NCBI RefSeq assembly: GCF_000165395.2
Contig: NC_010574.1
Coordinates: 1,054,001 to 1,118,000 of the forward strand
Direction: 5' to 3'
DNA length: 64,000 bases
From: Babesia bovis T2Bo
Taxonomy: Eukaryota > Apicomplexa > Aconoidasida > Piroplasmida > Babesiidae
Made by a program: the position numbers and the translations under genes. Below, piece by piece: positions 12,201-22,292 of the stretch. Under the pieces are notes generated by a model. The model did no database searches and had not been told where the DNA came from. It was given only the letters and a program-made list of their open reading frames with translations. Each line of letters opens with the position of its first letter. Position 1 is the first letter of the stretch.

Positions 12201-14717
12201 CAACAGATCCTTTTTGTTGGACGAGAGAAGCGATATAGCACAACCCAAAATCTGATCACCGTTAGACAATGACTCTAGATCAGACATCAAATCATCGATT
12301 AATGCTTCGAGTTGTGGGTTATAGCTATTGCAATGCCAGATGTTTTTAGTGGTTCCCGTTCCATTATTTTGCGGTTCGAAATTAGCATTGTAATACAGGG
12401 CATAGCTGGTTGACAAAAGACGTAATGCACGTATGTGGCACATGGTAGGCAACCTCGATTTCAAAACGTTGAATCCTGAAGTTGACATATGAGGTATCAT
12501 TTCGCATTGCCTTTTATGGATGAGGGAAGCGCAGCCCAGCATCTTGGTAAATAAATCACAACCTTTGCAATGAGGTTTCTGCGGTTCATCTTTGGTGTCC
12601 TCACTTGATTCAGACTCCTTTTTTGGTTCAGTGGATGCTGCAGCGTCCTTTGTTTGCTCACTGGTTGATTTAGAGTCCTTTTGTTGCTCACTGGTTGGTT
12701 CAAGTTTCTTTGGTTGTTTAGTGGATGGCACAGGTTCGTTTTTTGGTTCACTGGTTGGTGCAGCTTTACTTTTTGGCCCATTGGTTGATACAGGATCATT
12801 TGTTGGTACAGTGGTTAATACCGTTTCCTTTTGTTGTTCGCTAGGTAATTCAGATCCCTTTTTTACTTCAGTTGGTGCTGCAGGTTTAGCGGGTGGAGTT
12901 GGAACTGATGACGACGCTTGTAAATCATGTTCACGTTCTTCATCCCAATCCCATTCCACATCCTCCTTACTTATAGTAAGAAACAGCTCTCTATGCACGT
13001 ATCGAAGTGACCTTGATAAAAGTAACCATTCGTTGGCTATGGTGCATAATAACATCAAGTCCAGGTATGCAGACAGGATACGTTCAATTTCATCTACTGC
13101 TTTTTTGAACAGCAAGTTATTTACCTCTTTATCCGGAATGGTTAACAAAGGACAGTTCTTCATATCACTGTCTAGACTTTTCACGTCCTCCATGCAACAT
13201 AAAATTGTACCCTGCATAAATTGCACGCACCCTCTTCTAAGTCCAGGCTCTTTATAAATGCAGTTGGTACAAATTTTTACCTGCTTTTTGTCAACACAGC
13301 TTGAATGTGATCTCCACATAGTTTCTAATTTGTCAAAAATACAACATGAACAGCTAGAGTTCGTCTGAATCTCACGGTTAAACGATCGCAAAATACGGTT
13401 GTATTGGCCTACAAAATCGTTGATCGCCCAGCAAAACATATCTTTGACCTCTTTCAAAATTGAATAACGCTCTGATACTGAAGTATATGAATCATTAGCG
13501 CAACCATATGTACCGGTGGACTTAATAGTACCAAGCTTTGCCTCAAGAAGCAAAAAATACATCACCAAGTAGTCAGTCAACCATTTATTACTTTCGTAGT
13601 CAAACTCAATCCATCTGTCCCAGTAACCACGCGGTAAGAGAGACCACGGTTGGTTTTCACGGAATACTCGCTTAAATAAATGCATCTTTTCACTTTGATT
13701 AGCCCATCCCATCTCCACTTTCTCCTCCTCATCGTCATATGTTTCTGATCGAGCTTTAAGGACGGCAAACACAGCATTCCTTAAACTGTTAACGTCACAG
13801 TCAACGTCGTTTATACGATCTACAGGCAGCCACCTCAAGATGGCCACAGCAATCATTATTATCAATACAAAAATGATGTGTTGAATAACTACCGTATGCT
13901 TTATGTCACCGATACGACCCTTGGTAGATATATAAGTGGAGAGAATACCGCAAAATGGTGATATGGCCCAACCAAATGCGGTTAAAAGTATCAGATGCCA
14001 ACGTTCATATTTGGAAAAGTACTTTGTCGAGCCGTCAACTGAGTAAGATGGGTAATTATCCCCGGATTCGTCTGGTAGTTGATATGAAAGCCAGGTGAAT
14101 ACTGCTGCCGTAAATAAAATCAATAGACAGAACATGGGCATTAGTTTGTATATTAGCACTGGCGTACTACGAGATCCAGGAAAAAATACCTCACAACCAC
14201 TTAAGTGAACGAATGACGATCCCTTCGGTATCCATATCGACAGACATGCACCCATTAGAAATAACATCAGACGGATGGACCTGCCTCTAGGTCCTCCTCC
14301 TGTATAAGCATGCTGAGCATAAAACAAAGACTCGCACTGTACCACGTTAGACACGATGGATATACATACAAGAATCCATTGTATAGTCCCGTTAAAGCGC
14401 GGTCCAGACTCACCGTAGAACCACAGGTAACTGGCCAATGCGGTGTACAACATAAAAAGTAACCAAATGTATCTGCATAGCGACGATGTGGACACAGACG
14501 CAAATAGCAAAGTGCCAGCGATTACCAAAACAGCTAGGAACAAGTTGATTCTTTTAAGAAAGTACCATACCACATGACTTTCATGGTAGCTTAATCCCAG
14601 ATATTTCAAAAAGTCATATAAGTCCAGATTCATGAAAGAATACAGTATGTTCGAACAAAGACCCAGCAGAAAGCAGGTAAGCTGGTACGTACGATACAAT
14701 ACAAAGCTTTCCAACAT
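9243..14717 (-). CDS. giant multi-pass cysteine-rich membrane protein B, paralogue of A
   Basis: A single exon of 1824 residues with the same order of parts as protein A. There are about eight N-terminal hydrophobic segments (1-300), QPWSLLPRGYW near residue 362, and a Cys-rich middle (CTNCIY, CKYPKCQCIHC). A hydrophobic cluster lies near 1310-1390 and a soluble tail follows. The two tails end alike (RFILGYWL in A, RHFLGEWL in B). Near residues 610-710 it has nine Pro/Lys/Glu/Ser/Thr-rich 10-residue repeats that A lacks in this form. Overall similarity is low but spread along the whole length, which suggests an old tandem duplication followed by fast divergence. Function is unknown. The Cys-rich part between two membrane blocks is probably exposed outside the cytosol. 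Confidence 0.85.
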   Translation of the reverse strand: MLESFVLYRTYQLTCFLLGLCSNILYSFMNLDLYDFLKYLGLSYHESHVVWYFLKRINLFLAVLVIAGTLLFASVSTSSLCRYIWLLFMLYTALASYLWFYGESGPRFNGTIQWILVCISIVSNVVQCESLFYAQHAYTGGGPRGRSIRLMLFLMGACLSIWIPKGSSFVHLSGCEVFFPGSRSTPVLIYKLMPMFCLLILFTAAVFTWLSYQLPDESGDNYPSYSVDGSTKYFSKYERWHLILLTAFGWAISPFCGILSTYISTKGRIGDIKHTVVIQHIIFVLIIMIAVAILRWLPVDRINDVDCDVNSLRNAVFAVLKARSETYDDEEEKVEMGWANQSEKMHLFKRVFRENQPWSLLPRGYWDRWIEFDYESNKWLTDYLVMYFLLLEAKLGTIKSTGTYGCANDSYTSVSERYSILKEVKDMFCWAINDFVGQYNRILRSFNREIQTNSSCSCCIFDKLETMWRSHSSCVDKKQVKICTNCIYKEPGLRRGCVQFMQGTILCCMEDVKSLDSDMKNCPLLTIPDKEVNNLLFKKAVDEIERILSAYLDLMLLCTIANEWLLLSRSLRYVHRELFLTISKEDVEWDWDEEREHDLQASSSVPTPPAKPAAPTEVKKGSELPSEQQKETVLTTVPTNDPVSTNGPKSKAAPTSEPKNEPVPSTKQPKKLEPTSEQQKDSKSTSEQTKDAAASTEPKKESESSEDTKDEPQKPHCKGCDLFTKMLGCASLIHKRQCEMIPHMSTSGFNVLKSRLPTMCHIRALRLLSTSYALYYNANFEPQNNGTGTTKNIWHCNSYNPQLEALIDDLMSDLESLSNGDQILGCAISLLSSNKKDLLKIPSIILEKLSPLKLNINKAVDTAIQSGWSLLNWLSVGFSYDYEKQRCECKDKDQCAKDNCCNKADCKYPKCQCIHCMADDPCEKINDIFKKCECNEAPDEEKRCFLTEAKLNPYELCLCEKDMKVWKCHGTSDESNCKDMITKCGDAVSKCSGCNNLIGSIASLTHMLSCTVYCFIKSNYCKSNEHKKEKYSIYTNICSIKQFLTKFKRFVRKSSNKENVVTKPKCVNKITCFVMNMLYNSSEGSKSKTRSKSSDTSTHCIGCTLDSLHGKRNKLADKHTSCLLPRCLADNVKLISPFCDSIKNTICSICESIKIIKEDSKCIGVLHSSITEIYKLLICATCALVASALSKAKALYSCLKATVDRQSSNVQNLTAACRNLEYRQNRLGYRSLSYTSSLNHHYTTIDDCSRLMDDIGTLLSDVYQRTRNATIHIDIARKNSHMVSMKRLICQFFSYLSKGCRTEREKLFYHSLWMNCILILLLIVCCIGMTTVPALRILGDLLFYRVLAITTAIVAAVLVLVGLTTFANNPRRGVYLMNVSIVLGILMSIAISWFCQSYAYNWRIKSHFLDYSRQHRVLHPDYIDTTIKHTGLYSQGLRSVVKADFTALWNLFASGSMTYDRSIFSVSLAPKLDLHSVAKLDILRTWPLARINYRIKSYVLRMMKTNISLLFDYCSFALGETKFWNFVTDIPTGSEFVYSRDLLWEAWSRGSVITRGHNLLYMVMLEALNVVSREVMDSFGSGGFKSLCAERVLIGFQKAHLSEMAGKCIDIAYMPNYPRYPQQRNALISLFADQYRSYWSSWSKESSGATTSKEGDEEDEYSIDDVRIGLYNWQVRKKKSCLDDYNDSENCYSIVYLTVTRFQGYLRSLDADKVFTTGAEVIQSFETYCKGLTDEVDDYFIDTPKVTPLMDDHMESQISDNISLDVHSQLRDTLDALSGLTIMENADLDCDRAHERHFLGEWLRLNAINVSSDTVQVMLSASNV
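12589..12888 (-). repeat. 30-bp minisatellite inside membrane-protein gene B
   Basis: Nine imperfect 30-base units in register from about 12619 to 12888, with a degenerate partial unit before them. On the + strand each unit reads roughly TTTTTTGGTTCACTGGTTG plus a variable tail. Because 30 is a multiple of three the frame is kept and the protein gains a 10-residue repeat (SEQQKDSKST, SEQTKDAAAS, SEPKNEPVPS). Unit number could differ between strains. Confidence 0.85.
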
Positions 14718-15753
14718 CTGCGCATTATCCAGTGAGTTAGATTCGATTATCTATAGTCTTCATACGACATCTTGCCCGATTCCATGCAACAAAACGCTGT
14801 TGTTGCACCAAAGAACTCATTTCAACGTACACATCAGCACTAAAAAGAGCAAAAAGTTGACATTGCACTAGTATACTAATGCTATATAGGCCGTGTCTAT
14901 TCACAGTTATAATTTACGAACCAACGGCACCATGCAATATGCCCACACCACCCAAGAATAACTGAGGATGTCATTAGGTACTCAGAGTCACACATCTAGC
15001 GTCTTCATCGATGCTGGTTATAACATAAACAATTATTCATTTTAAACGAGCGAGTTATAATGCATTCGTATTATATACACATGTATGCTACGGTCATTCA
15101 TAGACGTGGATGTCTAATCTCCGGGTTATCAAAATTGATACCATCAGGTATACATTTTGTATAAAGTACCTCTATATTACAGTGTTTACCAGCTTATATT
15201 CCTTTAAGGACGTGTTTCTTTATTAAGGATAGTACCACTTTAACAGGATTAATGGGACATAGGCTTACATGTAGTAATATACCATATAGTTGAGTGTTAA
15301 CATACTTCTTGCTCCATTTAATCTTCTATTTTCAACGGATATTAACAATCCATATTCTATGACAGGGTTTTATTACCATATAGGTCACCAATGTCAAAAT
15401 CAAAGCTATCGCTGAAGGATCATATTATTAAGTGTATCCTATAAATATATAAATAATCCCAAATAGAACATAATGATCAATAGTCACATGGTGTCCCTGA
15501 CCTCACTAGGGTACGCGCGTAGTGCAAAGGTATAACAATGCTGACGCGCACTAAACACTACGAGATATTACCAAATGAATAAATAATTATTTAATGAGTC
15601 CTACGCATTCGTTGTTGGTAGAACACCTGTAATTATTGGGGTACAATTGCGGTATAACTTATACCAGCAACGGAAGTCCCCTTGCGTGCTTTTTATTATC
15701 TAAAGCGTTAAATATTGCGTTTCCTAGTGAATAATACACATTATAACGTCAAT
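14718..15753. other. long intergenic region
   Basis: About 1 kb of AT-rich sequence between divergent genes, presumably carrying both promoters. I found no open frame of useful length, no tRNA and no repeat. A short GC-rich patch at 15511-15552 was considered and not accepted as an RNA gene. Confidence 0.4.
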
Positions 15754-16418
15754 ATGTATACGTCGACTATAGTACTGCGTCTGCAGTCGCCATATAAAGG
15801 TGGTAAGTTTTGTAGATAATATCACATGATCCATTGCTATATTGTAAATCTCACGATATATAGGCTTGTTAATTAAACGTACTTTTGCTACGACTCCACC
15901 AATACACCATCTACCGCCACCTCCACCTAGGGAGTACAATGAGGATGGCACACCTAAGAGATATCGCAACTCGAAGCCTATGTACAAGCACAAATACAAT
16001 TGGGAATATTGGACATTGCGTCCTGCTGGCATGTTCCACACGGTATTAGTTGGGGAATTCGGTAGGCAACACAGACCATGGACTGCTTTTCTGTTGCAGT
16101 ACCCATCGCATGTGGTTGCCATACCCTTCATACTTACTTTGTTTACCATGGCTTTCATTTTCCAAAACTCGTTCCTTATTGGTATTAAGCCTAAGCGTTA
16201 TACCATTGAGTGGATAGAAGCACAGAAGGAAAGGGAGCTTGCTGAGAACACCAATCCCATCACCAGATACCTTGACAGAAGGCGCCGTGTAGGTTTTATA
16301 CATTTATTTATAAACGCCTCAGGAACGTGGATCAACTTGGATGCTTCGCCAGTACATGCCAAGCCACCCCTACTTTGTTTTCCTTGGTGACTACTACAAG
16401 GACCCGGACGCCGAATAG
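15754..16418 (+). CDS. mitochondrial inner-membrane protein, single-span, probable respiratory-complex subunit
   Basis: Exons 15754..15802, 15864..16288 and 16323..16418 join in frame (introns of 61 and 34 nt) to give 189 residues. The N-terminus looks like a mitochondrial presequence (LLIKRTFATTPP). A basic, aromatic stretch (HKYNWEYWTLRP) is followed by one hydrophobic span (about residues 98-122) and a charged helix. The C-terminus reads MLRQYMPSHPYFVFLGDYY, which appears only when the second intron is removed. Small single-span proteins with such targeting are common among apicomplexan ATP synthase and complex III/IV accessory subunits. That role is inferred; I do not recognise the exact family. 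Confidence 0.7.
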
Positions 16419-16669
16419 GTGACACCAACTCAGTTTAATGAACTTGTACCTTAAATTTTGTACTACCACCTTTTGCTACCGTATATAGATATGCAAATCT
16501 CGTTGTTGTTTTCATAGAACATCTCAGTTTATATGGACACAACACAGTGTCGGTACTATGTATACCGCAATACAAGGCCACATTGACACTATGCAGGAAT
16601 ATATCTACGTTTTTTAGATATTAAAGTGGTTCCATGACATTTGACAGATAGTACAAGATATGACACTCT

Positions 16670-18776
16670 TTAGGAGGTATCTGCCGGTAAGCTGACGGAA
16701 GTAGTGAGCTGTGGAGGACGGTATCCTTTAGTGTATCTATGATATCTTATCGATAGATTCCATGCAGCTTACCGATTGTAACTCCATAATTCCGTAAGTA
16801 GTGAGTCGAAAGGGGGGCCTGCAAGTGTAAGATCTCGAATAACACAGTGGTACTGATACGGAGAGAACTCTTCGTGGTGGTTGATAACGGACTTGGATAG
16901 CATGTTAACCATAGGCAGGTTGGTCATCTCACGTCGTTTCAATGCACGCTGACATAATATATCTAGGTGCACTCAAGACTTACTAGAACTCTGGATGTTC
17001 TTTGATAATCCACTGGCTCAAAATGGGAGACCATGTGGTAGACATCTCGGCACAAGATATTGAAGCAGTCTGTAGTCACACATTTATGCTTGGATAGAAC
17101 TTCAAAGAGCTTCGGGACGTCGTAGAGATCATTTTGAAAACCACAGCGCACTATTTCCTTATTAATTTGCTCAAGGAATTGCACTTTCTTAGCAGGATCG
17201 CTATGGCCCTTATAAGCAAATTCAGCTGCATACGTCAGTTGGCCCTTAGTCATGCGACTCAAATGCTTCTCAATGGCATCAAGACACTTTATAAACGTCT
17301 GGCAGAACTTATACATAAGTTATTTGACCTACTGTCGACATGTTATCAACCTCACGAGGAAGTATAGCAGACACGTGCTTCCCAATTTCAGCGATGCTAT
17401 ACCAGGATTAAACAATAAATACGAATACCAACCAAGACGGAGGATAGTCATAAGGGTGTTTTGCGATATCCTCAAGTACCGTTGAGAAAAGAGGTACATC
17501 GTTTACCTTGGATATGACAAATGCCCTGATAACCCTGGTAATCACAAAAGGGTCGTTGGTAGATGGGTCCTTGATATACATCCGTGCCATGATTGAGAGT
17601 GCATCAAAAAGTTGTAGATCACGGTGCTTAGCTACAGAGAAAGCTTCCGCTGGGCAGAATGAAACACGTGTCATGGCTAATTACCTAATCCCAGTACATC
17701 ATGCATCGTTGGCAATTGCACTTGTACTGATTTGGGTTGAATTAAGTTTGCGATACAATGTCTAGAGGATGCCTCACCCATTGAAGTGGTGGGAGCACTC
17801 GGAATTGGAGAGAAGCGTTTTTGCATCTCCAAAGATATGGATCCTAATAATCCATAGTTGTATACCATGCATTTCCCGTAGGCCTATAAATCCATGATAT
17901 CACATTGGACACCCAGTGTGCTACTTTTCTGGAGTGCATCACCCAACGTACCTTGGCAACTAAAATTAGGTCTTTGTTACTCGCCACGTGGAGCTTTTCA
18001 TTACAGTGACGAGCCAGTTGGGCAAATAGGTACTTCGAATGGAGACGACACCTTCCAAAGGCATTAGCCACAGTTGCCAATTGCGCGAATGTATATCTTT
18101 CCGCATTCTCACATATAACGAGGGACAGACGATCAAGTGTACGAATTGCGCGTAGTTTCCCCAAGTAATTGCATATCCCAGGAAGGTCTATTATGGATCT
18201 AGTATCGCATAGTCTAACATACCAATGAAATACTTAGCGTGTTTAATGATATTCTTGGAAATAAATTGAAACCGCCAATCGGAGGTGTCCACATCCTTCA
18301 TATCACACAGACGTCTAAGCGCCAATACGTAGTGGTACGCCTTTTTGCGTTTGTGCCTGTTAACAATATAGATGTATTCTATTCAAATACCTGAAGTATA
18401 TCCATGCATCGAGGACGCCGTTAGCACTGGTTGCTGCAGCGATGCGCTTGGGAAGCTCCCATAGGTATGATGCAGATGCTTTAGCTGCCTGGTAGGATGC
18501 ATGGTAATTGAACACTATACGTTGAGTGTTTTCTATAGAACGTGGTTTGATGTAACGCTCGATATATCGATTCCAATTACCTTTGCCAATACGTTTGTGG
18601 AATCTGTAGTAAGCAAAACTTCTACGACCAACGGTAAATGGATTATCGATACCTATATGCCCCCAAATATGGAAGATTTGATCCGCTCGAGGAAACGCGT
18701 CATTCATGCTCGTCGCAAAAGGGCTGCATCTTACAGGGGGCCATTTAGGCCTCAGATGCAGACACGGCGGTCGCAT
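16670..18776 (-). CDS. helical-repeat organelle RNA-binding-type protein, ten exons
   Basis: Ten exons join in frame to give 587 residues: 18776..18391, 18356..18223, 18187..17952, 17883..17757, 17726..17685, 17649..17433, 17396..17333, 17298..16984, 16948..16773 and 16736..16670. Seven of the nine introns are 34-36 nt and the others are 30 and 68 nt. Related units recur, for example ANAFGRCRLHSKYLFAQLA and AYGKCMVYNYGLLGSI, as in HPR/RAP-type mitochondrial proteins. The Arg-rich N-terminus fits organelle targeting. The last small exon depends on a GTAAGC donor inside an apparent TAA stop and is less certain. The gene shares a divergent promoter of about 230 bp with the Nas2-like gene. Confidence 0.7.
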
Positions 18777-19009
18777 CTACAGTCATTTACTCTGAACACA
18801 AGATGAAATAAGTACACCTGAATTGAGAAGTGGACACATTGAGTTATACACATTAAATAGTTGACCTGGTATCAAAAAAAAGAATATTAGATGATGTGTA
18901 TGTGTAGGAGGCTCTAGGATATAATATTGGAATACAGCAAATTGCTAACAGACAAAAAACATTCTAAACTGCCTCAGGGTTATTTAGGAAACATCACTAC
19001 CGGTTCCAA

Positions 19010-19312
19010 ATGGAGCAAAAGTCGGCAAATAACGACACAATCGCACGAATCAATGAACTTAGTAAAATAAGGAAGGACATTGAAGTTGAAATGGAGGCAC
19101 TTCTAAATTATCTAAACAGTGAAGAATGCAAACACGTTGGCATGAAAGGACCACTGGTTGATGAAGAACAATACCCGAGAAGCGACATTGACATCTGTGC
19201 GGTAAGAAACGCTCGACATCGGATCAATTGCCTACATACGGACTACAAAGAACTAGAAGATAAGCTAGCACAGGCGCTACATGAACTGCACAACAAGAAA
19301 GATGTTGTATAG
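19010..19312 (+). CDS. PSMD9: 26S proteasome assembly chaperone Nas2/PSMD9, N-terminal domain only
   Basis: A single exon of 100 residues. It matches the helical N-terminal domain of Nas2/p27 (PSMD9), with the family signature GMKGPLVDEEQYPRSDIDI followed by VRNARHRINCLHTDYKELE. In yeast and mammals this protein binds the Rpt5 ATPase during assembly of the proteasome base. Family members are usually about 200 residues and end in a PDZ domain. Here the frame stops right after the helical domain, and the next 800 bases hold no frame that could encode a PDZ domain. Confidence 0.9.
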   Translation: MEQKSANNDTIARINELSKIRKDIEVEMEALLNYLNSEECKHVGMKGPLVDEEQYPRSDIDICAVRNARHRINCLHTDYKELEDKLAQALHELHNKKDVV

Positions 19313-20146
19313 TTCCATGAGGTATATAGAGGCCAATTAACCGTATTTTAATATCGATTACGCACTGAGCTACTCAATCCCATATAATTTACCGTTACTA
19401 CCAAACATATGATATACTTTAGTACATATATAACTCCGGAATCTACATGGCGAATGCTTATTGGTACAAGATTATGGAACTGTTATCGAAGATGGGAAAA
19501 AGAACGAAAGCCTACATCTGATTGCCACATATACACATCCAATTACACAAGTATTAAATGATAACATTGTTTGTCCATAGCAATTCGTACGAATGACTCA
19601 TGTTTAAATGTCGTTAGCCCCCATATCCCGGTCGAATGGCACATGAGGGTCTGCTAAACGTTGGTAGTACAGTATATATTTTAGCAAAAACGATCATATG
19701 AATATAATACACAACAAAACGTTGTTAACCTGACCGTTGTATAGATAGCTGGACTAGTGCTTGCGTATAATCCCATACAGACTAATTTTTGTGTCGGTGG
19801 ATCGTTTGTGTATATTTCACGCTGGAGCCTTATCTGTCGAGCTTTTGTTATGGTAAACTAACCATTTGAAAGAACAAATATATTATCAATATTGTTGATT
19901 GTCACTCCCGGACTAATAAAAAGGTGTTACCTTTGAGCTGCCAGCACCTGCCTTGTTAATCGTATACGTTCGTTTGAAGTTAGTCGTTCTTTGGCGATAT
20001 ATATCCTGGTATTGTATAGCAGTGCCGGTAAATGGTCATTTTCGTTAATAACCCTTGTTGTGCAACACAGAGCTTTTAAGGATCCTGTCTCACATACCTT
20101 GGGAATGTCGTGCAACTCCATGTATTGATCTTTATAAAAAACGAAG
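19313..20146. other. intergenic region
   Basis: About 830 bases of AT-rich sequence. A minus-strand frame of 64 codons at 19927-20121 starts only 25 bp from the next gene's ATG and is not accepted. No RNA or repeat was seen, and no trace of the PDZ domain missing from the upstream gene. Confidence 0.4.
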
Positions 20147-21385
20147 ATGGCGCATCACGGTTACCACTCGGATAATACGCGTGCTACCCATGATTCTCAC
20201 GGTTTTCCAATGATGTTTCCTGGACATTCAGGTCCTCACGGACCTGCTATGCATCAGATGCATTCAAACTATATGCCTGGTTCAGCTCCTTCCATGGCTG
20301 GCCCTTATCCAATGAGCTACACCCAGTACGGAAATTCAAGTCCAGGTTGGAGACAAAAGGGGTCTCACGATCGAACATACGGTGCTCCATACAGACAACC
20401 AGCGCCTGATGCGCGTCCTCGCAAAGGTAGACCAGTTAGGGGACAGTATGGCGGTGCGGTGAGAACAGCGCTCCTGTTAGAAAATGCAGTCGACGATTAC
20501 CGATTTGTTGATGAGGACATTAGGGAGCTGTTCAGTAACTTTGGTGGGATAAGCAAGTTACAGATACATCCTACGCTCGCTGTGGCGGAAATCACGCATA
20601 TCGATGAGTCAGGTGCGATGGCAGCGATAAATGAGCTTAATGCCCTGACGATACCAGGCGTGGGAACGTTGAAGTGTGTTGAGCTGCGCAGCGGTCAAAC
20701 AATAGATAGCCTAATCGCAAACATGCAGCCGTTTGACCATCGTCGTCATCCTAAAGGTTACACAGCCAATCCGTATAGTGATACGCGCCATGGCACTGCA
20801 TATTCCTCACCAGCCCCTGTTTACGCAAGAGTAGCGCGTTTGGAGTTGGTGGAATTGTTTTCTTTTGAACCTGAATTTGATGTTACCACTGCAATCCTCG
20901 GGCCGCAGAACGGTAATATAGAGTATATAATGAGGAACTCTGATGGTGTGGTGGACATCGCAATAAAAGGTAAACCCTTGAATTCTGCACCGCCTATCGA
21001 TAGATTACATGTATGCCTGTCCTCGCATGACCTGAATGCCTACTTCAAAGCGCTGCACATGCTGGAGGATCTCCTGACGAGTGTATGCGAAAAGTTCGTG
21101 GCCTTTGCACGTGGTCAAGGTCACCACGTTCCGAGTTCTGTAGGATTTCGTCGACATGAATACCAAGGCGTAAATGGCAACCTAGAATACCTTGGCGTAA
21201 CTGATCATCCGAAATCGTGGTTACCTAAGAGACGCAGTAATACTCCGCAGCACATGCTTGCGCCTTCGCATAGGCCACCGTACAAAAGAGTGAACGACCG
21301 GCCACGAGGAGGGCCTCATAGATCTGTTGGTGGTCCCAGGTTCAGTTACAGATCCGTCAACCGAGCTAATACCGCGCTGTCGTAG
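20147..21385 (+). CDS. RRM and KH domain RNA-binding protein
   Basis: A single exon of 412 residues. Residues 1-95 are low-complexity and rich in His, Met, Pro, Gly and Ser. Residues about 100-190 look like an RRM (TALLLENAV, then DEDIRELFSNFGGISKLQI and VAEITHIDESGAMAAI). Residues about 225-325 look like a KH domain of the KHDC4/BBP type (AILGPQNGNIEYIMRNSDG, DLNAYFKALHMLEDL), although the usual GxxG loop is altered to GPQNG. The tail is rich in Arg, Pro and Gly. A role in mRNA processing is likely from the domains; the exact orthologue is unknown. Confidence 0.75.
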   Translation: MAHHGYHSDNTRATHDSHGFPMMFPGHSGPHGPAMHQMHSNYMPGSAPSMAGPYPMSYTQYGNSSPGWRQKGSHDRTYGAPYRQPAPDARPRKGRPVRGQYGGAVRTALLLENAVDDYRFVDEDIRELFSNFGGISKLQIHPTLAVAEITHIDESGAMAAINELNALTIPGVGTLKCVELRSGQTIDSLIANMQPFDHRRHPKGYTANPYSDTRHGTAYSSPAPVYARVARLELVELFSFEPEFDVTTAILGPQNGNIEYIMRNSDGVVDIAIKGKPLNSAPPIDRLHVCLSSHDLNAYFKALHMLEDLLTSVCEKFVAFARGQGHHVPSSVGFRRHEYQGVNGNLEYLGVTDHPKSWLPKRRSNTPQHMLAPSHRPPYKRVNDRPRGGPHRSVGGPRFSYRSVNRANTALS

Positions 21386-21636
21386 GTTAGTATCTGGACG
21401 GTGGACGATAGTAGTCCAATGTCGCACTGCCAGGCCATAAGGAACAATCACTCAAAGTAATGTCCTGTTCCACTTCGCAGAAACATCGGCGAGCTTAACA
21501 GAAGTTAAAACAACCTTTCCAATTTGCACAGCCAGTGGCCTAAACCAGACTATTCATAGAAATGCCCTATTAACGAAAATATGTAATAGATATTTGATAA
21601 TATTAGTACCCACGTTGTGGCGGGAACACCTAGAGT

Positions 21637-22004
21637 TTAGAACAGGCGGAACTGTTTCCTAGGGTTACCGAAAATTTGGTTCTTTTCAACCTTAAGAACG
21701 TTGAAACGAACTGTTTTCGATAGGGGCCTGCACTGACCAACAGTGACAATGTCTCCGGCAGTGGGCTCGAAGCATGGAGAGCAGTGGCAGGGAATGTTCC
21801 TGTGGCGCTTCTCAAAACGATTGTACTTCTTCACATAGTGAAGGTAGCTCACACGCATGATGATGGTACGCTTCATCTTGGCGGAGAGAACCATTCCCCT
21901 GGATGAAAATTAGCCAAAGCAACAAAATGCAGTCTACGGGTGTGACATAAAACCGAACTTACTTGATAATCCTTCCACGGATTGAGACATTGCCAGTGAA
22001 TGGG

Positions 22005-22042
<38 letters not shown>

Positions 22043-22292
22043 GGGAGTCTCGAAACCCATACCAACATCTTTGTAGTAACGAGACTTACGTCCCAATTTC
22101 TGAAACTTCAAAACGCTGACATTGGGCTGCTTTTGGTAAGCTTTGTGGACCTGAACGAATGTGTAAAGCCTCATAAGAACGTGATTCGACAGATATGTTA
22201 TACCGTTTGACGACACATGGCCATAAAAAACGTTATATACTGTCCTGAATTTATATGTGCTAATATCTTACCTGAACATCTCCGCGATCCAT
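21637..22292 (-). CDS. RPS11: 40S ribosomal protein S11 (uS17)
   Basis: Exons 22292..22272, 22150..21963 and 21898..21637 join in frame to give 156 residues. Hallmarks of cytosolic uS17 are plain: [38 protein letters not shown] and [15 protein letters not shown]. The protein belongs to the small subunit and contacts 18S rRNA. The first exon encodes only seven residues (MDRGDVQ). Introns are 121 and 64 nt, longer than most in the window. Confidence 0.97.

Noticed and set aside
12592..13257. Plus-strand frame of 221 codons rich in Ser and Phe
   Set aside because: It is the antisense of the minisatellite and Cys-rich part of membrane protein B; the repeat keeps several frames open.
15511..15552. 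GC-rich patch with ACGCGC and GCACT partial inverted repeats, possible RNA
   Set aside because: The complementary pieces do not nest into one hairpin and the sequence matches no RNA I know.
17930..17951. A 23-nt intron in the helical-repeat gene at 16670-18776
   Set aside because: A 68-nt intron ending at 17884 keeps the frame and recreates a repeat unit (AYGKCMVYNYGLL), which the short intron does not.
19927..20121. Minus-strand frame of 64 codons before the RRM/KH gene
   Set aside because: Its ATG lies 25 bp from the opposite ATG of a well-supported gene, it matches no family, and no exon partner is visible.
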